A DNA stretch of 23,689 nt from Lachnospiraceae bacterium. Its GTDB lineage: Bacteria > Bacillota > Clostridia > Lachnospirales > Lachnospiraceae. Of this stretch, positions 16,425-23,677 are shown in pieces. The stretch's first letter is position 1. Every line of letters begins with the position of its first letter. The stretch lies in the NCBI GenBank assembly GCA_016301965.1, contig JAEDOO010000013.1, positions 1-23,689 on the forward strand, in the 5' to 3' direction. The notes under the pieces are model-generated. The model was given only the letters and a program-made list of their open reading frames with translations, did not search any database and had not been told where the DNA came from. A program made the position numbers and the translations under genes.

Positions 16425-18980
16425 ATGATACCTCAGAAACAGATTTTAATCGTAGAAGATAATGAGCTTAACCGGGCAATACTGTGTGAAATACTGTCGG
16501 ATGAATATAAAGTGTTGGAAGCAGAAAACGGACATGTTGCATTGGAGATGCTCAGAGAAAGTAAAGATGATATCGCTCTGATCCTTCTGGATGTTATGAT
16601 GCCGGTCATGGACGGATTTGCTTTCCTGGATCATTTAAAAGAAGATGTACAGTTGTCTCTGATCCCGGTAATTGTCATGACGCAGAGCAACAGCGAAGAG
16701 GACGAAGTTGCGGCTCTGGCACATGGTGCCACGGATTTTGTGCCCAAACCGTATCGTCCACAGGTTATTCTTCACCGTGTTGCCAGTATAATTAAGCTAA
16801 GGGAGACTGCAGCCATCGTTAATCTTTTGCAGTATGACCGGCTTACGGGATTATACAGCAGAGAGTTCTTTTATGAGAAAGTCAGAGAGCGTCTCCAGAA
16901 AGAGCCGGATAAAGAGTATACGATCGTTTGCACAAACATAGAAAATTTTAAACTATATAATGATACTTTTGGTACTTCAGCGGGAGACAGGCTATTGCAG
17001 CAGATGGCACAGGAACTGCGTGAGAGAAGCGGTGAGAATGCTGTCTGTGGCCGCTACGGCGGAGATCGCTTTATGTGTCTGCAGGAGCGAGAGCAGGAGC
17101 TGAAGGACAGAGATATTTTAGAGCATGGCATTTCCCAGAATATCCATAATGTGGTCATGAAATGGGGAATTTACGAAATCATTGACCGTTCGGTGCAGGT
17201 AGAGCAGATGTGTGACCGTGCACTTCTTGCGGCGGACAGTGTTAAGGGGCAGTATAATAAACATTATGCGGTGTACGATGATACCCTTCGCGGAAAACTG
17301 ATTCGGGAAAAAGCGATCACAGATGCTATGGAATCAGCACTGACAGAAAAACAGTTTGCGGTCTATCTCCAGCCAAAATACAGTCTGAAAGGAGAATGTA
17401 TGGCCGGAGCGGAGGCACTGGTTCGCTGGATCCATCCGACATGGGGCTTTATTTCTCCGGGAGAGTTTATTCCGCTGTTTGAAAAAAATGGTTTTATTTC
17501 TCGACTGGATCAGTATGTATGGGAAAAGGTCTGTGAATTGCAGCGGGAATGGAAACAGAAGGGCTTTCCGACGCTGCCTGTTTCGGTAAATGTTTCTCGG
17601 GCGGATATTTATCAGATCGATCTGGTGGGAGTTCTTACAGAGCTGACACAGAAATACGGTATTGAACCGTCAAATCTTCATCTGGAGATCACGGAGAGCG
17701 CCTATGCGGAGAATCCTACGCAGATATTAAATGCGATCAATCAGCTGAGAAAGCTTGGATTTGTTATCGAAATGGATGATTTCGGCAGCGGTTATTCTTC
17801 ATTGAATATGCTTAATCAGATGCAGATGGATATTTTAAAGCTGGATATGAAATTTATTCAGAACGAAATGGCCAAGCCTGCCAACCAGAGCATCTTGAGT
17901 TATGTTGTCAGCATGGCTCATGGTATGGGCCTGAGTGTGGTTGCGGAAGGTGTAGAGACGAGGGAACAGTTAGAGCGCCTGCAGGCGATCGGCTGTGATT
18001 ATGTACAGGGATATTTCCTTGCTAAACCCATGCCGGCAGCGGACTATGAGAAACTGCTGATTACGCAGACCACCTGCAAAGTTTCTTCTGATAGATTCCA
18101 GGGAGATTCCGAATACAGTGTTCAGGCGGTTTTGATCGTAGATGAAGATGAACGATATATAGAAAAAGTAAAAAAGGTCTTTTTGGATAAGTACCGGATG
18201 CTTACGGCATCGACAGCGGAGTCTGCGCTGGAATATATCGTTTCTCCGAAAAGAGAGAAGATTTCGGCAATGATCCTCAGTATGACCCTTTCGGACAATG
18301 GAGCCGGGACACTGATGAAGGAGTTAAAACAGAATCCGGATTTCTGGCATATCCCTGTTCTGGCCACCGTGCCCAATGGGGAGGTTATGAGGGATATACC
18401 GTTAGCGCTGGAAACCGATGATTTCCTCTGCAAATGCCATCCGCTGTGCGATCTTGTTCGGCGTATAGAACGGCTGATCACTATTTCAGAGTCCTATGAG
18501 AGGGAGATTTTTTTGCAGAACGAAGCCAGCCGCGATTATCTGACCGGCCTGTTGAACAGAAGAGGCCTTCAGGTAGCAATAGATTCCATGCGTAAAGAAG
18601 ATAAGCCTCTGGCGGTGTGTCTGTTTGATCTGGATGATCTGAAAAAGATCAATGATGTCAATGGGCATGATGCAGGAGACAGTTTGATCAAGTCATTTGC
18701 GGATCTATTGTGCCGTCATACCCGAACTAAGGATATTTTGTGCCGTTACGGTGGAGATGAATTCCTGGTGATTTTGAAGCATCTTCGCAGTAAAGAGGAT
18801 GCGAAGAAAAAATGTGAGTTGATCTGTCAGTCTTTCCATGGTTCCTGTTCTGCGGGAATAGCTCTTTTAGGAAGGAGTGATACTGATATTTCAAGAACGA
18901 TTCATTTTGCAGATCAGGCGCTTTACCGTGCAAAACGGGAAAATAAGGGCAGCTGCTGTATGTGGAATGAAGTAAATTAA
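16425..18980 (+). CDS. Response regulator with two GGDEF domains and one EAL domain (c-di-GMP turnover)
   Basis: An 851-aa protein with no membrane segment. In order: a receiver (1-120) with Asp56 in LLDVMMP and Lys in PKP; a GGDEF domain (about 135-290) whose signature is changed to GGDRF (Arg215); and an EAL phosphodiesterase (about 295-540) with E330-A-L, ITESAY, DDFGSGYSSL, KLD, AEGVET and QGYF all kept. Next comes a second receiver-like domain (about 567-685) in which the phosphoacceptor Asp is replaced by Ser619, then a C-terminal GGDEF domain (702-851). That one has an intact GGDEF at 776-780 and an RxxD inhibitory site (RTKD) at the canonical spacing. It should both make and degrade c-di-GMP. 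AAAGGA lies 8 nt before the ATG at 16425; an ATG at 16416 overlaps that site. No histidine kinase is adjacent. Confidence 0.94.
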   Translation: MIPQKQILIVEDNELNRAILCEILSDEYKVLEAENGHVALEMLRESKDDIALILLDVMMPVMDGFAFLDHLKEDVQLSLIPVIVMTQSNSEEDEVAALAHGATDFVPKPYRPQVILHRVASIIKLRETAAIVNLLQYDRLTGLYSREFFYEKVRERLQKEPDKEYTIVCTNIENFKLYNDTFGTSAGDRLLQQMAQELRERSGENAVCGRYGGDRFMCLQEREQELKDRDILEHGISQNIHNVVMKWGIYEIIDRSVQVEQMCDRALLAADSVKGQYNKHYAVYDDTLRGKLIREKAITDAMESALTEKQFAVYLQPKYSLKGECMAGAEALVRWIHPTWGFISPGEFIPLFEKNGFISRLDQYVWEKVCELQREWKQKGFPTLPVSVNVSRADIYQIDLVGVLTELTQKYGIEPSNLHLEITESAYAENPTQILNAINQLRKLGFVIEMDDFGSGYSSLNMLNQMQMDILKLDMKFIQNEMAKPANQSILSYVVSMAHGMGLSVVAEGVETREQLERLQAIGCDYVQGYFLAKPMPAADYEKLLITQTTCKVSSDRFQGDSEYSVQAVLIVDEDERYIEKVKKVFLDKYRMLTASTAESALEYIVSPKREKISAMILSMTLSDNGAGTLMKELKQNPDFWHIPVLATVPNGEVMRDIPLALETDDFLCKCHPLCDLVRRIERLITISESYEREIFLQNEASRDYLTGLLNRRGLQVAIDSMRKEDKPLAVCLFDLDDLKKINDVNGHDAGDSLIKSFADLLCRHTRTKDILCRYGGDEFLVILKHLRSKEDAKKKCELICQSFHGSCSAGIALLGRSDTDISRTIHFADQALYRAKRENKGSCCMWNEVN

Positions 18981-18983
18981 TAA

Positions 18984-19004
18984 GTAACTGTTCAGAACAG
19001 ATAC
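18984..19004 (+). repeat. 21-nt relative of the dispersed inverted repeat, copy 4
   Basis: GTAACTG, TTCAGAA, CAGATAC: the same outer arms as the 27-nt form with one change, but a 7-nt centre. The middle is a perfect palindrome CTGTTC-A-GAACAG. It begins 3 nt after the stop of the c-di-GMP gene. Confidence 0.6.
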
Positions 19005-19011
19005 AGAGAAC

Positions 19012-19041
19012 TAATGGCCAGGGAGCAGTCTCTGGCCATTA
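19012..19041 (+). terminator. Hairpin after the c-di-GMP gene, possible terminator
   Basis: TAATGGCCAG (19012-19021) pairs perfectly with CTGGCCATTA (19032-19041). Three further pairs, one G-U, close on a GCAG tetraloop, giving a 13-bp stem. The flank AACTTGATTGATG is not a T-run, so termination is uncertain despite the strong stem. Confidence 0.45.
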
Positions 19042-19075
19042 ACTTGATTGATGAGAGATTTTTGTTTGATATTTT

Positions 19076-19096
19076 GTAACTGTTCAGGACAGACCG
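19076..19096 (+). repeat. 21-nt relative of the dispersed inverted repeat, copy 5 (degenerate)
   Basis: GTAACTGTTCAGGACAGACC plus one base. It matches copy 4 at most positions, the changes being in the right arm. With copy 4 it flanks the hairpin at 19012-19041. Confidence 0.5.
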
Positions 19097-19141
19097 GATC
19101 ACTCCTTTTGGGTGGAGATGATTATCATAGGTTTGCGAATC

Positions 19142-19168
19142 ATATTTGCAATAGTGCTGAACAGATAC
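19142..19168 (+). repeat. 27-nt dispersed inverted repeat, copy 6 (degenerate left arm)
   Basis: ATATTTG, 13 nt (CAATAGTGCTGAA), CAGATAC. Length and right half match copies 1, 2 and 7, and two bases of the left arm differ. It lies 30 nt before the amidohydrolase start. Confidence 0.55.
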
Positions 19169-19198
19169 AAATTTTTTAAGCTTCAAGGAGAAGACAGT

Positions 19199-20062
19199 AT
19201 GCAATTTCACGAAAATCATATGCATATCTTTATGAATGGAACGGATTACCGGCAGGCAGTTGATGATATGAAAAACGGCAGGAAAGAATATGTTGTGAGG
19301 AAAAATCTCGATAAGTACAGGTTACATGGAATTACCTGGGTCAGAGACGGAGGAGATCATTACGGAGCTTCTGTCTATGCCCGAAGTATTGCACCGGAAT
19401 ATGGCATTGAGTATCGGACTCCCATATTCAGTATACATAAAAAAGGACATTACGGCGGTATCGTAGGGCGGGCATTTTCTGACATGCAGGAATATCGTAG
19501 TCTGGTGAAAGAAGCTATTTCGCAGAAAGCAGATTTTATAAAAATCATGATCAGCGGTATCATGGATTTTTCAGGGGATGGCAGTCTGTCTGAGGAATCT
19601 CTGACGGATGAAGAAATAGAGGAAATGATCCATATAGCCCATGAAGAGGGGAAAGCTGTGATGGCCCATGCCAATGGTGCCAGAGCGATTAAGGCAGCGG
19701 TGCGTGCCGGAGTGGATTCCCTGGAGCATGGTAATTTTATGGATGAGGAATGTGTCTGTATGCTGGCGGAAAGTGATACAGTTTATGTGCCCACAGTATC
19801 TACGATTCGAAATCTGATCGGCGATGCCCGTTTCCCGGAAAATACGACCAGAGCTTTGTGGGAAAAACAAAAAGATGTTTTGTCCCGTTGTTATACCCAG
19901 GGGGTTCATCTGGCCCTTGGCAGTGATGCCGGCGCCTATCGCGTTCCTCACGGACAGGGGATCGTTGATGAGTATACTGCCTTCTGTGAAGCAATTGGCG
20001 AAACCGCTCTTCTTCGGGCACGGCTTATGGAAGGGCAAAAGAAGATCTGCGAGAAATTCTGA
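19199..20062 (+). CDS. Compact amidohydrolase-superfamily protein
   Basis: A 287-aa predicted cytoplasmic metal-dependent hydrolase. The metal ligands of the superfamily are all visible: HxH at His7/His9 (ENHMHIF), a probable bridging Lys115 (FIKIMISG), His157 (MAHANG), His177 (SLEHGNF) and Asp243 (ALGSDAG). The pattern resembles imidazolonepropionase/prolidase-like amidohydrolases. However, it starts almost directly at HxH and ends about 40 residues after Asp243, so it lacks the small beta-sandwich domain these enzymes normally carry at both ends. Start choice: AAGGAG (19185-19190) lies 8 nt before the ATG; an upstream in-frame ATG (19112) has no ribosome site. It is a single-gene unit with a terminator behind it. 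The substrate is unknown. Confidence 0.85.
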   Translation: MQFHENHMHIFMNGTDYRQAVDDMKNGRKEYVVRKNLDKYRLHGITWVRDGGDHYGASVYARSIAPEYGIEYRTPIFSIHKKGHYGGIVGRAFSDMQEYRSLVKEAISQKADFIKIMISGIMDFSGDGSLSEESLTDEEIEEMIHIAHEEGKAVMAHANGARAIKAAVRAGVDSLEHGNFMDEECVCMLAESDTVYVPTVSTIRNLIGDARFPENTTRALWEKQKDVLSRCYTQGVHLALGSDAGAYRVPHGQGIVDEYTAFCEAIGETALLRARLMEGQKKICEKF

Positions 20063-20159
20063 AACAATTATAGAAAAACATCCAAATCACAAGCCTGCAG
20101 AGCTGACAAATGGACGTCATTAGCAAAAAAAGAAGAAAAACATCCAACAAACAATAATA

Positions 20160-20224
20160 AAAAGCATTGTCAATATAACGGGCACAGGAATGAATCCCGG
20201 TTGCCATATTCTGACAATGCTTTT
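20160..20224. terminator. Bidirectional terminator between the amidohydrolase and cbiK genes
   Basis: AAAAGCATTGTCA (20160-20172) is the exact reverse complement of 20212-20224. Inner pairing of ATAT and AACGGG with CCCGGTT (one bulge) continues the stem. Both strands end in TTTT, the plus strand as TTTTATTAATT. It fits termination of both convergent genes. Confidence 0.85.
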
Positions 20225-20248
20225 ATTAATTCGAAACGCAAAAGCCGC

Positions 20249-21034
20249 TTACTCCGCCTGTGCCGCATGCTCCACAAAAATCCGGCGGATATCCTCATAC
20301 TCGCCAAGTCCTTTCATCACACAGGTAACCGGGAAACCGGCGGCTTCAAACTGGCTTCTCCAGGAATCTGAGTTAGCTCCGGCCATATCGTTGGTGGCAT
20401 GATCACCGGCCACGATCATAAAGGGTGCCAGCACGATGCCTTTTGGCTGACGGGTACGCGCAGCCTTAAGGATCGGCTCCAGACTGGGGTACGCTTCCAC
20501 GGTACCAAGGAAAATATTCTCATGTCCCATATCTTTAAAACGGTAATCCAGTGCAGCATAAATGGCATTTGCATAGTGTGTGGTTCCGTGCCCCATAAGC
20601 ACCAGCATGACATCACCGGGAAGATTTGAAAATTCGTGCGCCACAGCATTGACTACAGCATCGTTGTCTTCTTCCGATGTCAGAAGCGGCGCGCCAAAGC
20701 GGATGCTGTCGAAATGCTCCCGGTAAGCCAGGGCATCCTCTTTCATCAGATCGTTTTCAATGCCGTTGATCACATGAGTAGGCTGGATCACTACATCCCG
20801 GATCCCATCAGCCATCATGGCTTCCATAGCTTCTTTCACATTAAAAATCTTTATGTTTTCCGTGCGAAGCAGTTTTTTCATGATCATTTTACTGGTCCAG
20901 GCACGGTAAATTCTGTAATCCGGATATGCTGCGGCAATATCATCCTCGATAGCGGTAATGGTTCTTTTTCTGGTGTCCGGAAAGCTTGTACCGAAGCTGA
21001 CTACCAGAATGGCTTTTGTCTGTTTATCTGACAT
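20249..21034 (-). CDS. cbiK: Sirohydrochlorin cobaltochelatase
   Basis: A 261-aa enzyme inserting Co2+ into sirohydrochlorin in the anaerobic (early-cobalt) B12 pathway. Motifs: ILVVSFGTSF at the N-terminus, QPTHVINGIEND, the catalytic-type His149 in MGHGTTHYAN, TVEAYPSLEPIL, and His212 in AGDHATNDMAG. Length equals the usual CbiK, about twice the CbiX-small type. GGAGG (21041-21045) lies 6 nt before the ATG at 21034. An upstream in-frame ATG (21145) would add 37 non-conserved residues and has no ribosome site. The signal peptide found in periplasmic CbiK relatives is absent. The hemA-sirC operon on the other strand 0.9 kb away makes the precursor and the substrate sirohydrochlorin. Nickel or iron chelation is possible in this family. 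Confidence 0.93.
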   Translation of the reverse strand: MSDKQTKAILVVSFGTSFPDTRKRTITAIEDDIAAAYPDYRIYRAWTSKMIMKKLLRTENIKIFNVKEAMEAMMADGIRDVVIQPTHVINGIENDLMKEDALAYREHFDSIRFGAPLLTSEEDNDAVVNAVAHEFSNLPGDVMLVLMGHGTTHYANAIYAALDYRFKDMGHENIFLGTVEAYPSLEPILKAARTRQPKGIVLAPFMIVAGDHATNDMAGANSDSWRSQFEAAGFPVTCVMKGLGEYEDIRRIFVEHAAQAE

Positions 21035-21058
21035 ATTATTCCTCCAACAAAATTCAGC

Positions 21059-21064
21059 ATTATA
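21059..21064 (-). promoter_or_regulatory. Candidate -10 box of cbiK
   Basis: TATAAT on the minus strand, about 25 nt before the ATG at 21034. No good -35 hexamer is visible at 16-18 nt, so this is tentative. No cobalamin riboswitch features are apparent in the short leader. Confidence 0.35.
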
Positions 21065-21193
21065 TTGCACAATGATATCACATTCTCCTTCAAAATTCAT
21101 CTGTTCTTTCACAGAAATAGATATATATTCCATAGAGGAATACATGAATTGTGTAACTGACCCCGCTTTTTCTACTCTTTTTTCAGGAAAACA

Positions 21194-21223
21194 TTGCCCC
21201 TGAAACGATCTCTATGCTATAAT
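21194..21223 (+). promoter_or_regulatory. Promoter of the RNase H gene
   Basis: TTGCCC (21194-21199), 18-nt spacer, TATAAT (21218-21223), with an extended -10 TGC directly in front. The predicted transcript start is near 21230, 27 nt before the chosen ATG. Confidence 0.65.
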
Positions 21224-21256
21224 GGGATGGTTTATGGAATATGGAGGAGTATGTCT

Positions 21257-21880
21257 ATGGCGCAAAAATACTACGCTGTACGCAAAGGAAGAACCCCTGG
21301 CATCTATCTAAGCTGGGAGGAATGCAAGACTCAGGTCCACGGATTTAAGGAAGCTGCCTATAAGAGTTTTCCTTCATTGAAAGAGGCAGAGGCTTTTATG
21401 GACAACCGGGAATCTGCTCCGGCTTCCGCCAGTGACGAGGGCTGGATTCGGGAAGAAGGCACACTGACTGCTTATGTGGATGGCAGTTATGTGTCGGCAA
21501 AAGCAGACAGTTACGCATATGGTGTTGTTTTCCTGGATCAGGAAGGAATAAAAACTGCGTCGGGCAGTCGTCAGGATCCTGTCCTTGCCGCTATGCGCAA
21601 TGTGGCCGGGGAGATCCATGCAGCTGCCTATGCCATGCAGTATGCCGTAGAACAGGGGTACAAAAAGCTCTATATTTACCATGATTATGAGGGAATTGCC
21701 AAATGGTGCCGCGGTGACTGGAAGACCAATAAAGACAGCACAAAGGCATATAAAGAATTTTATGACGGTTTGAAGGATCGTCTCGAAATACATTTTGTCA
21801 AGGTGACCGGCCATTCAGGAGTGAAGTATAATGAGATGGCAGATCAGCTGGCAAAAAAAGCTCTTGGCATCTTGAGCTGA
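21257..21880 (+). CDS. rnhA: Ribonuclease HI with N-terminal viroplasmin-like RNA/DNA-binding domain
   Basis: A 207-aa enzyme cleaving RNA in RNA-DNA hybrids. Residues 3-48 (YYAVRKGRTPGIYLSWEEC ... EAEAFM) form the small hybrid-binding domain shared with caulimovirus viroplasmin and eukaryotic RNase H1. A Ser/Ala-rich linker (about 52-62) leads to the nuclease domain (70-205), with the metal-binding set Asp75 (AYVDGSY), Glu119 (GEIHAA), Asp143 (YHDYEG) and Asp196 (EMADQLA), plus His186 in TGHSG. Start: GGAGG at 21243-21247 is 9 nt from the ATG at 21257, while the ATG at 21251 is only 3 nt away. It appears monocistronic, with its own extended -10 promoter. Confidence 0.95.
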   Translation: MAQKYYAVRKGRTPGIYLSWEECKTQVHGFKEAAYKSFPSLKEAEAFMDNRESAPASASDEGWIREEGTLTAYVDGSYVSAKADSYAYGVVFLDQEGIKTASGSRQDPVLAAMRNVAGEIHAAAYAMQYAVEQGYKKLYIYHDYEGIAKWCRGDWKTNKDSTKAYKEFYDGLKDRLEIHFVKVTGHSGVKYNEMADQLAKKALGILS

Positions 21881-21910
21881 ATGCAGCCGATTTTCATGGG
21901 GCTGCGAATC

Positions 21911-21937
21911 GTATCTGCGAAAATACTGAACAGACAC
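21911..21937 (+). repeat. 27-nt dispersed inverted repeat, copy 7
   Basis: GTATCTG, 13 nt (CGAAAATACTGAA), CAGACAC. One change in the right arm compared with copies 1 and 2. It lies 35 nt upstream of the hemA start. Confidence 0.65.
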
Positions 21938-21972
21938 GATATACGAATGATAAGTTTTGGGGGTACGTATAT

Positions 21973-23205
21973 ATGGGCATCTGTATGTTTGGAATAGACC
22001 ATAACAGAGCGTCGATAGATATTCGGTCCGTATTTTCTTTTACCAGGAAAAATGCGGTGGCAGCAATGGAAGAATTAAAAAAGACAGAAGGGATCCTTGG
22101 CTGTGTGATCCTGTCCACATGTAACCGGATGGAATGCTGGGTAAGTACGGTAGAGGACTGGAAAGGCTGCCTGTTTGATGAAATCTGCAGGATCAAAAAT
22201 GTCGATCCAGAGGATTACCGTGCCTATTTCCGGGAACGCGCAGACCGGGAGGCTGTAGATCATCTTTTCCATCTGACGTGTGGCCTGAAATCGCAGATCC
22301 TCGGTGAGGACCAGATCCTTACACAGGTAAAGGACGCGCTGGCGCTGGCGAGGGAAAGCTTCACTACAGACAGTGTACTTGAAGTGTTGTTTCGTATGGC
22401 TGTCACAGCCGGTAAAAAGATCAAGACGGAAGTGACTTTTTCCAGAGCAAATTATACAGCTATGGACAGTGCTGTGGCCATGCTTAAGGAGCGGGGGGCG
22501 GATCTTGCCTCCATGAATTGTATGGTCATAGGTAATGGAGAAATGGGAAAACTGGCAGCACAGAGCCTGAGAGAACAGGGGGCTGAGGTAACAGTGACGG
22601 TTCGTCAGTACCGAAGCGGTGTGGTGCAGATCCCTGTAGGGTGTAAACGTATCGATTACGGCAATCGGATGGAGCTTCTTCCCGAATGCGACATTGTGGT
22701 CAGTGCTACAGCCAGTCCGAATTACACCATTACGGAAGAACTGATGAAGCAGCATACCTGGAAAAAGGGCCTTGTGATGGTGGATCTGGCAGTTCCGAGA
22801 GATATTGAACCGTCTATCGGTGAATTCCACAATCTGGAACTGTATGATATCGACGCGTTCAAAAATAATACTTCATTCAGTCAGAATGAGGAGGCCTATC
22901 ATCAGGCGGAGAAGATCCTGCAGGAACAGATGGCTGAGTTTTATGACTGGCTGGAAGGCAGGGATATCATTCCACGCATTAAGGATATCCAGAACAAGGC
23001 TGTGCAGGATCTGAATCTTCGAATCTATAAGATCCTCGCTCATTTGCCGCTGGAAAAAGAAGAGCGGGATACCCTGCTCAAGAACATAGATACAGCAGCC
23101 GGAAAGGTCGTGGGTAAAATGATCTTTGGTATGCGGGATGCCATGGGCAGGGAAGCTTTTCTGGAATCTGTAGAAAGCATGGAACAGATATATGATGAAA
23201 AATAG
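21973..23205 (+). CDS. hemA: Glutamyl-tRNA reductase
   Basis: A 410-aa NADPH-dependent enzyme turning glutamyl-tRNA(Glu) into glutamate-1-semialdehyde, first committed step of C5 tetrapyrrole synthesis. The catalytic Cys50 lies in LSTCNRMECW. GLKSQILGEDQIL is the substrate-domain signature, VIGNGEMGKLAAQSL is the NADPH-binding loop, and the VSATASPNYTI stretch and a C-terminal helical dimerisation region (about 310-410) follow. Its N-terminus (MGICMFGIDHNRASIDIR) matches family usage. GGGGG (21959-21963) is a weak ribosome site about 9 nt away. It leads an operon with sirC and a third gene. With cbiK nearby, the output is probably siroheme/cobalamin rather than heme (inference). Confidence 0.95.
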   Translation: MGICMFGIDHNRASIDIRSVFSFTRKNAVAAMEELKKTEGILGCVILSTCNRMECWVSTVEDWKGCLFDEICRIKNVDPEDYRAYFRERADREAVDHLFHLTCGLKSQILGEDQILTQVKDALALARESFTTDSVLEVLFRMAVTAGKKIKTEVTFSRANYTAMDSAVAMLKERGADLASMNCMVIGNGEMGKLAAQSLREQGAEVTVTVRQYRSGVVQIPVGCKRIDYGNRMELLPECDIVVSATASPNYTITEELMKQHTWKKGLVMVDLAVPRDIEPSIGEFHNLELYDIDAFKNNTSFSQNEEAYHQAEKILQEQMAEFYDWLEGRDIIPRIKDIQNKAVQDLNLRIYKILAHLPLEKEERDTLLKNIDTAAGKVVGKMIFGMRDAMGREAFLESVESMEQIYDEK

Positions 23206-23677
23206 AGAATTAAAGGGATTTTTTCCTTTTTTTGCGGATATCCGCGATAAAAAGACGGTGGTGATCGGCGCCGGTAAGATAGCGTCACGCCGTATAGAAA
23301 CAATGACGCAGTTTTGCGCCAATATCGTAGTTGTTGCACCGGAGGCAACAGACCGGGTATTGACTCTGGCCGAAGAGGGATGGATCACATTCAGACAGAA
23401 AACTTACGATAGAGAAGATCTGTTTGGTGCAGATCTGGTCCTTGCGGCCACCAACGATCCAAAGCTTAACGATGAGATCCACAGTGTCTGCAAATGTCTT
23501 GGTATCTGGGTCAATGTATGTTCGGATCAACAGAAATGCGATTTTCAGTTTCCGGGTATTGTCAAACAGGATGAAATCGTGATTGGCATCAATGCAGCGG
23601 GAACGAATCATAAAAAAGTAAAAAAAATTCGTGAATGTGTAGAGGAAGCGTTCGCCAAAGGAGAATGGAATGAGTAG
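23192..23677 (+). CDS. sirC: Precorrin-2 dehydrogenase (SirC / CysG N-terminal type)
   Basis: A 161-aa NAD-dependent enzyme oxidising precorrin-2 to sirohydrochlorin, the substrate of CbiK. After FFPFFADIRDKKTVVIGAGKIASRR (Rossmann GxGxxA loop) come VVVAPE, LAATNDPKLNDEI and VNVCSDQQKCDFQFPGIV, all usual for this family. It is shorter than CysG/Met8, ending soon after GINAAGTNHKKVKKIRE, and has no methyltransferase module. The start overlaps hemA by 14 nt. A second ATG three bases on (23195) is equally possible. GGA at 23181-23183 is a poor ribosome site, so coupling to hemA is likely. Its stop lies inside the next gene start. Confidence 0.9.
   Translation: MMKNRELKGFFPFFADIRDKKTVVIGAGKIASRRIETMTQFCANIVVVAPEATDRVLTLAEEGWITFRQKTYDREDLFGADLVLAATNDPKLNDEIHSVCKCLGIWVNVCSDQQKCDFQFPGIVKQDEIVIGINAAGTNHKKVKKIRECVEEAFAKGEWNE

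Noticed and set aside
20073..20147. Direct repeat GAAAAACATCCAA at 20073 and 20135
   Set aside because: Thirteen A-rich bases in a short gap. No structure or gene relation, so probably chance or slippage.
21035..21193. Cobalamin riboswitch upstream of cbiK
   Set aside because: The leader implied by the -10 box is about 20 nt and I see no B12-box-like sequence in the gap.
21883..21905. GCAGCC / GGCTGC hairpin after the RNase H gene as a terminator
   Set aside because: The stem is only 6 bp with an 11-nt loop and no T-run. It could be a weak structure but not a supportable terminator.
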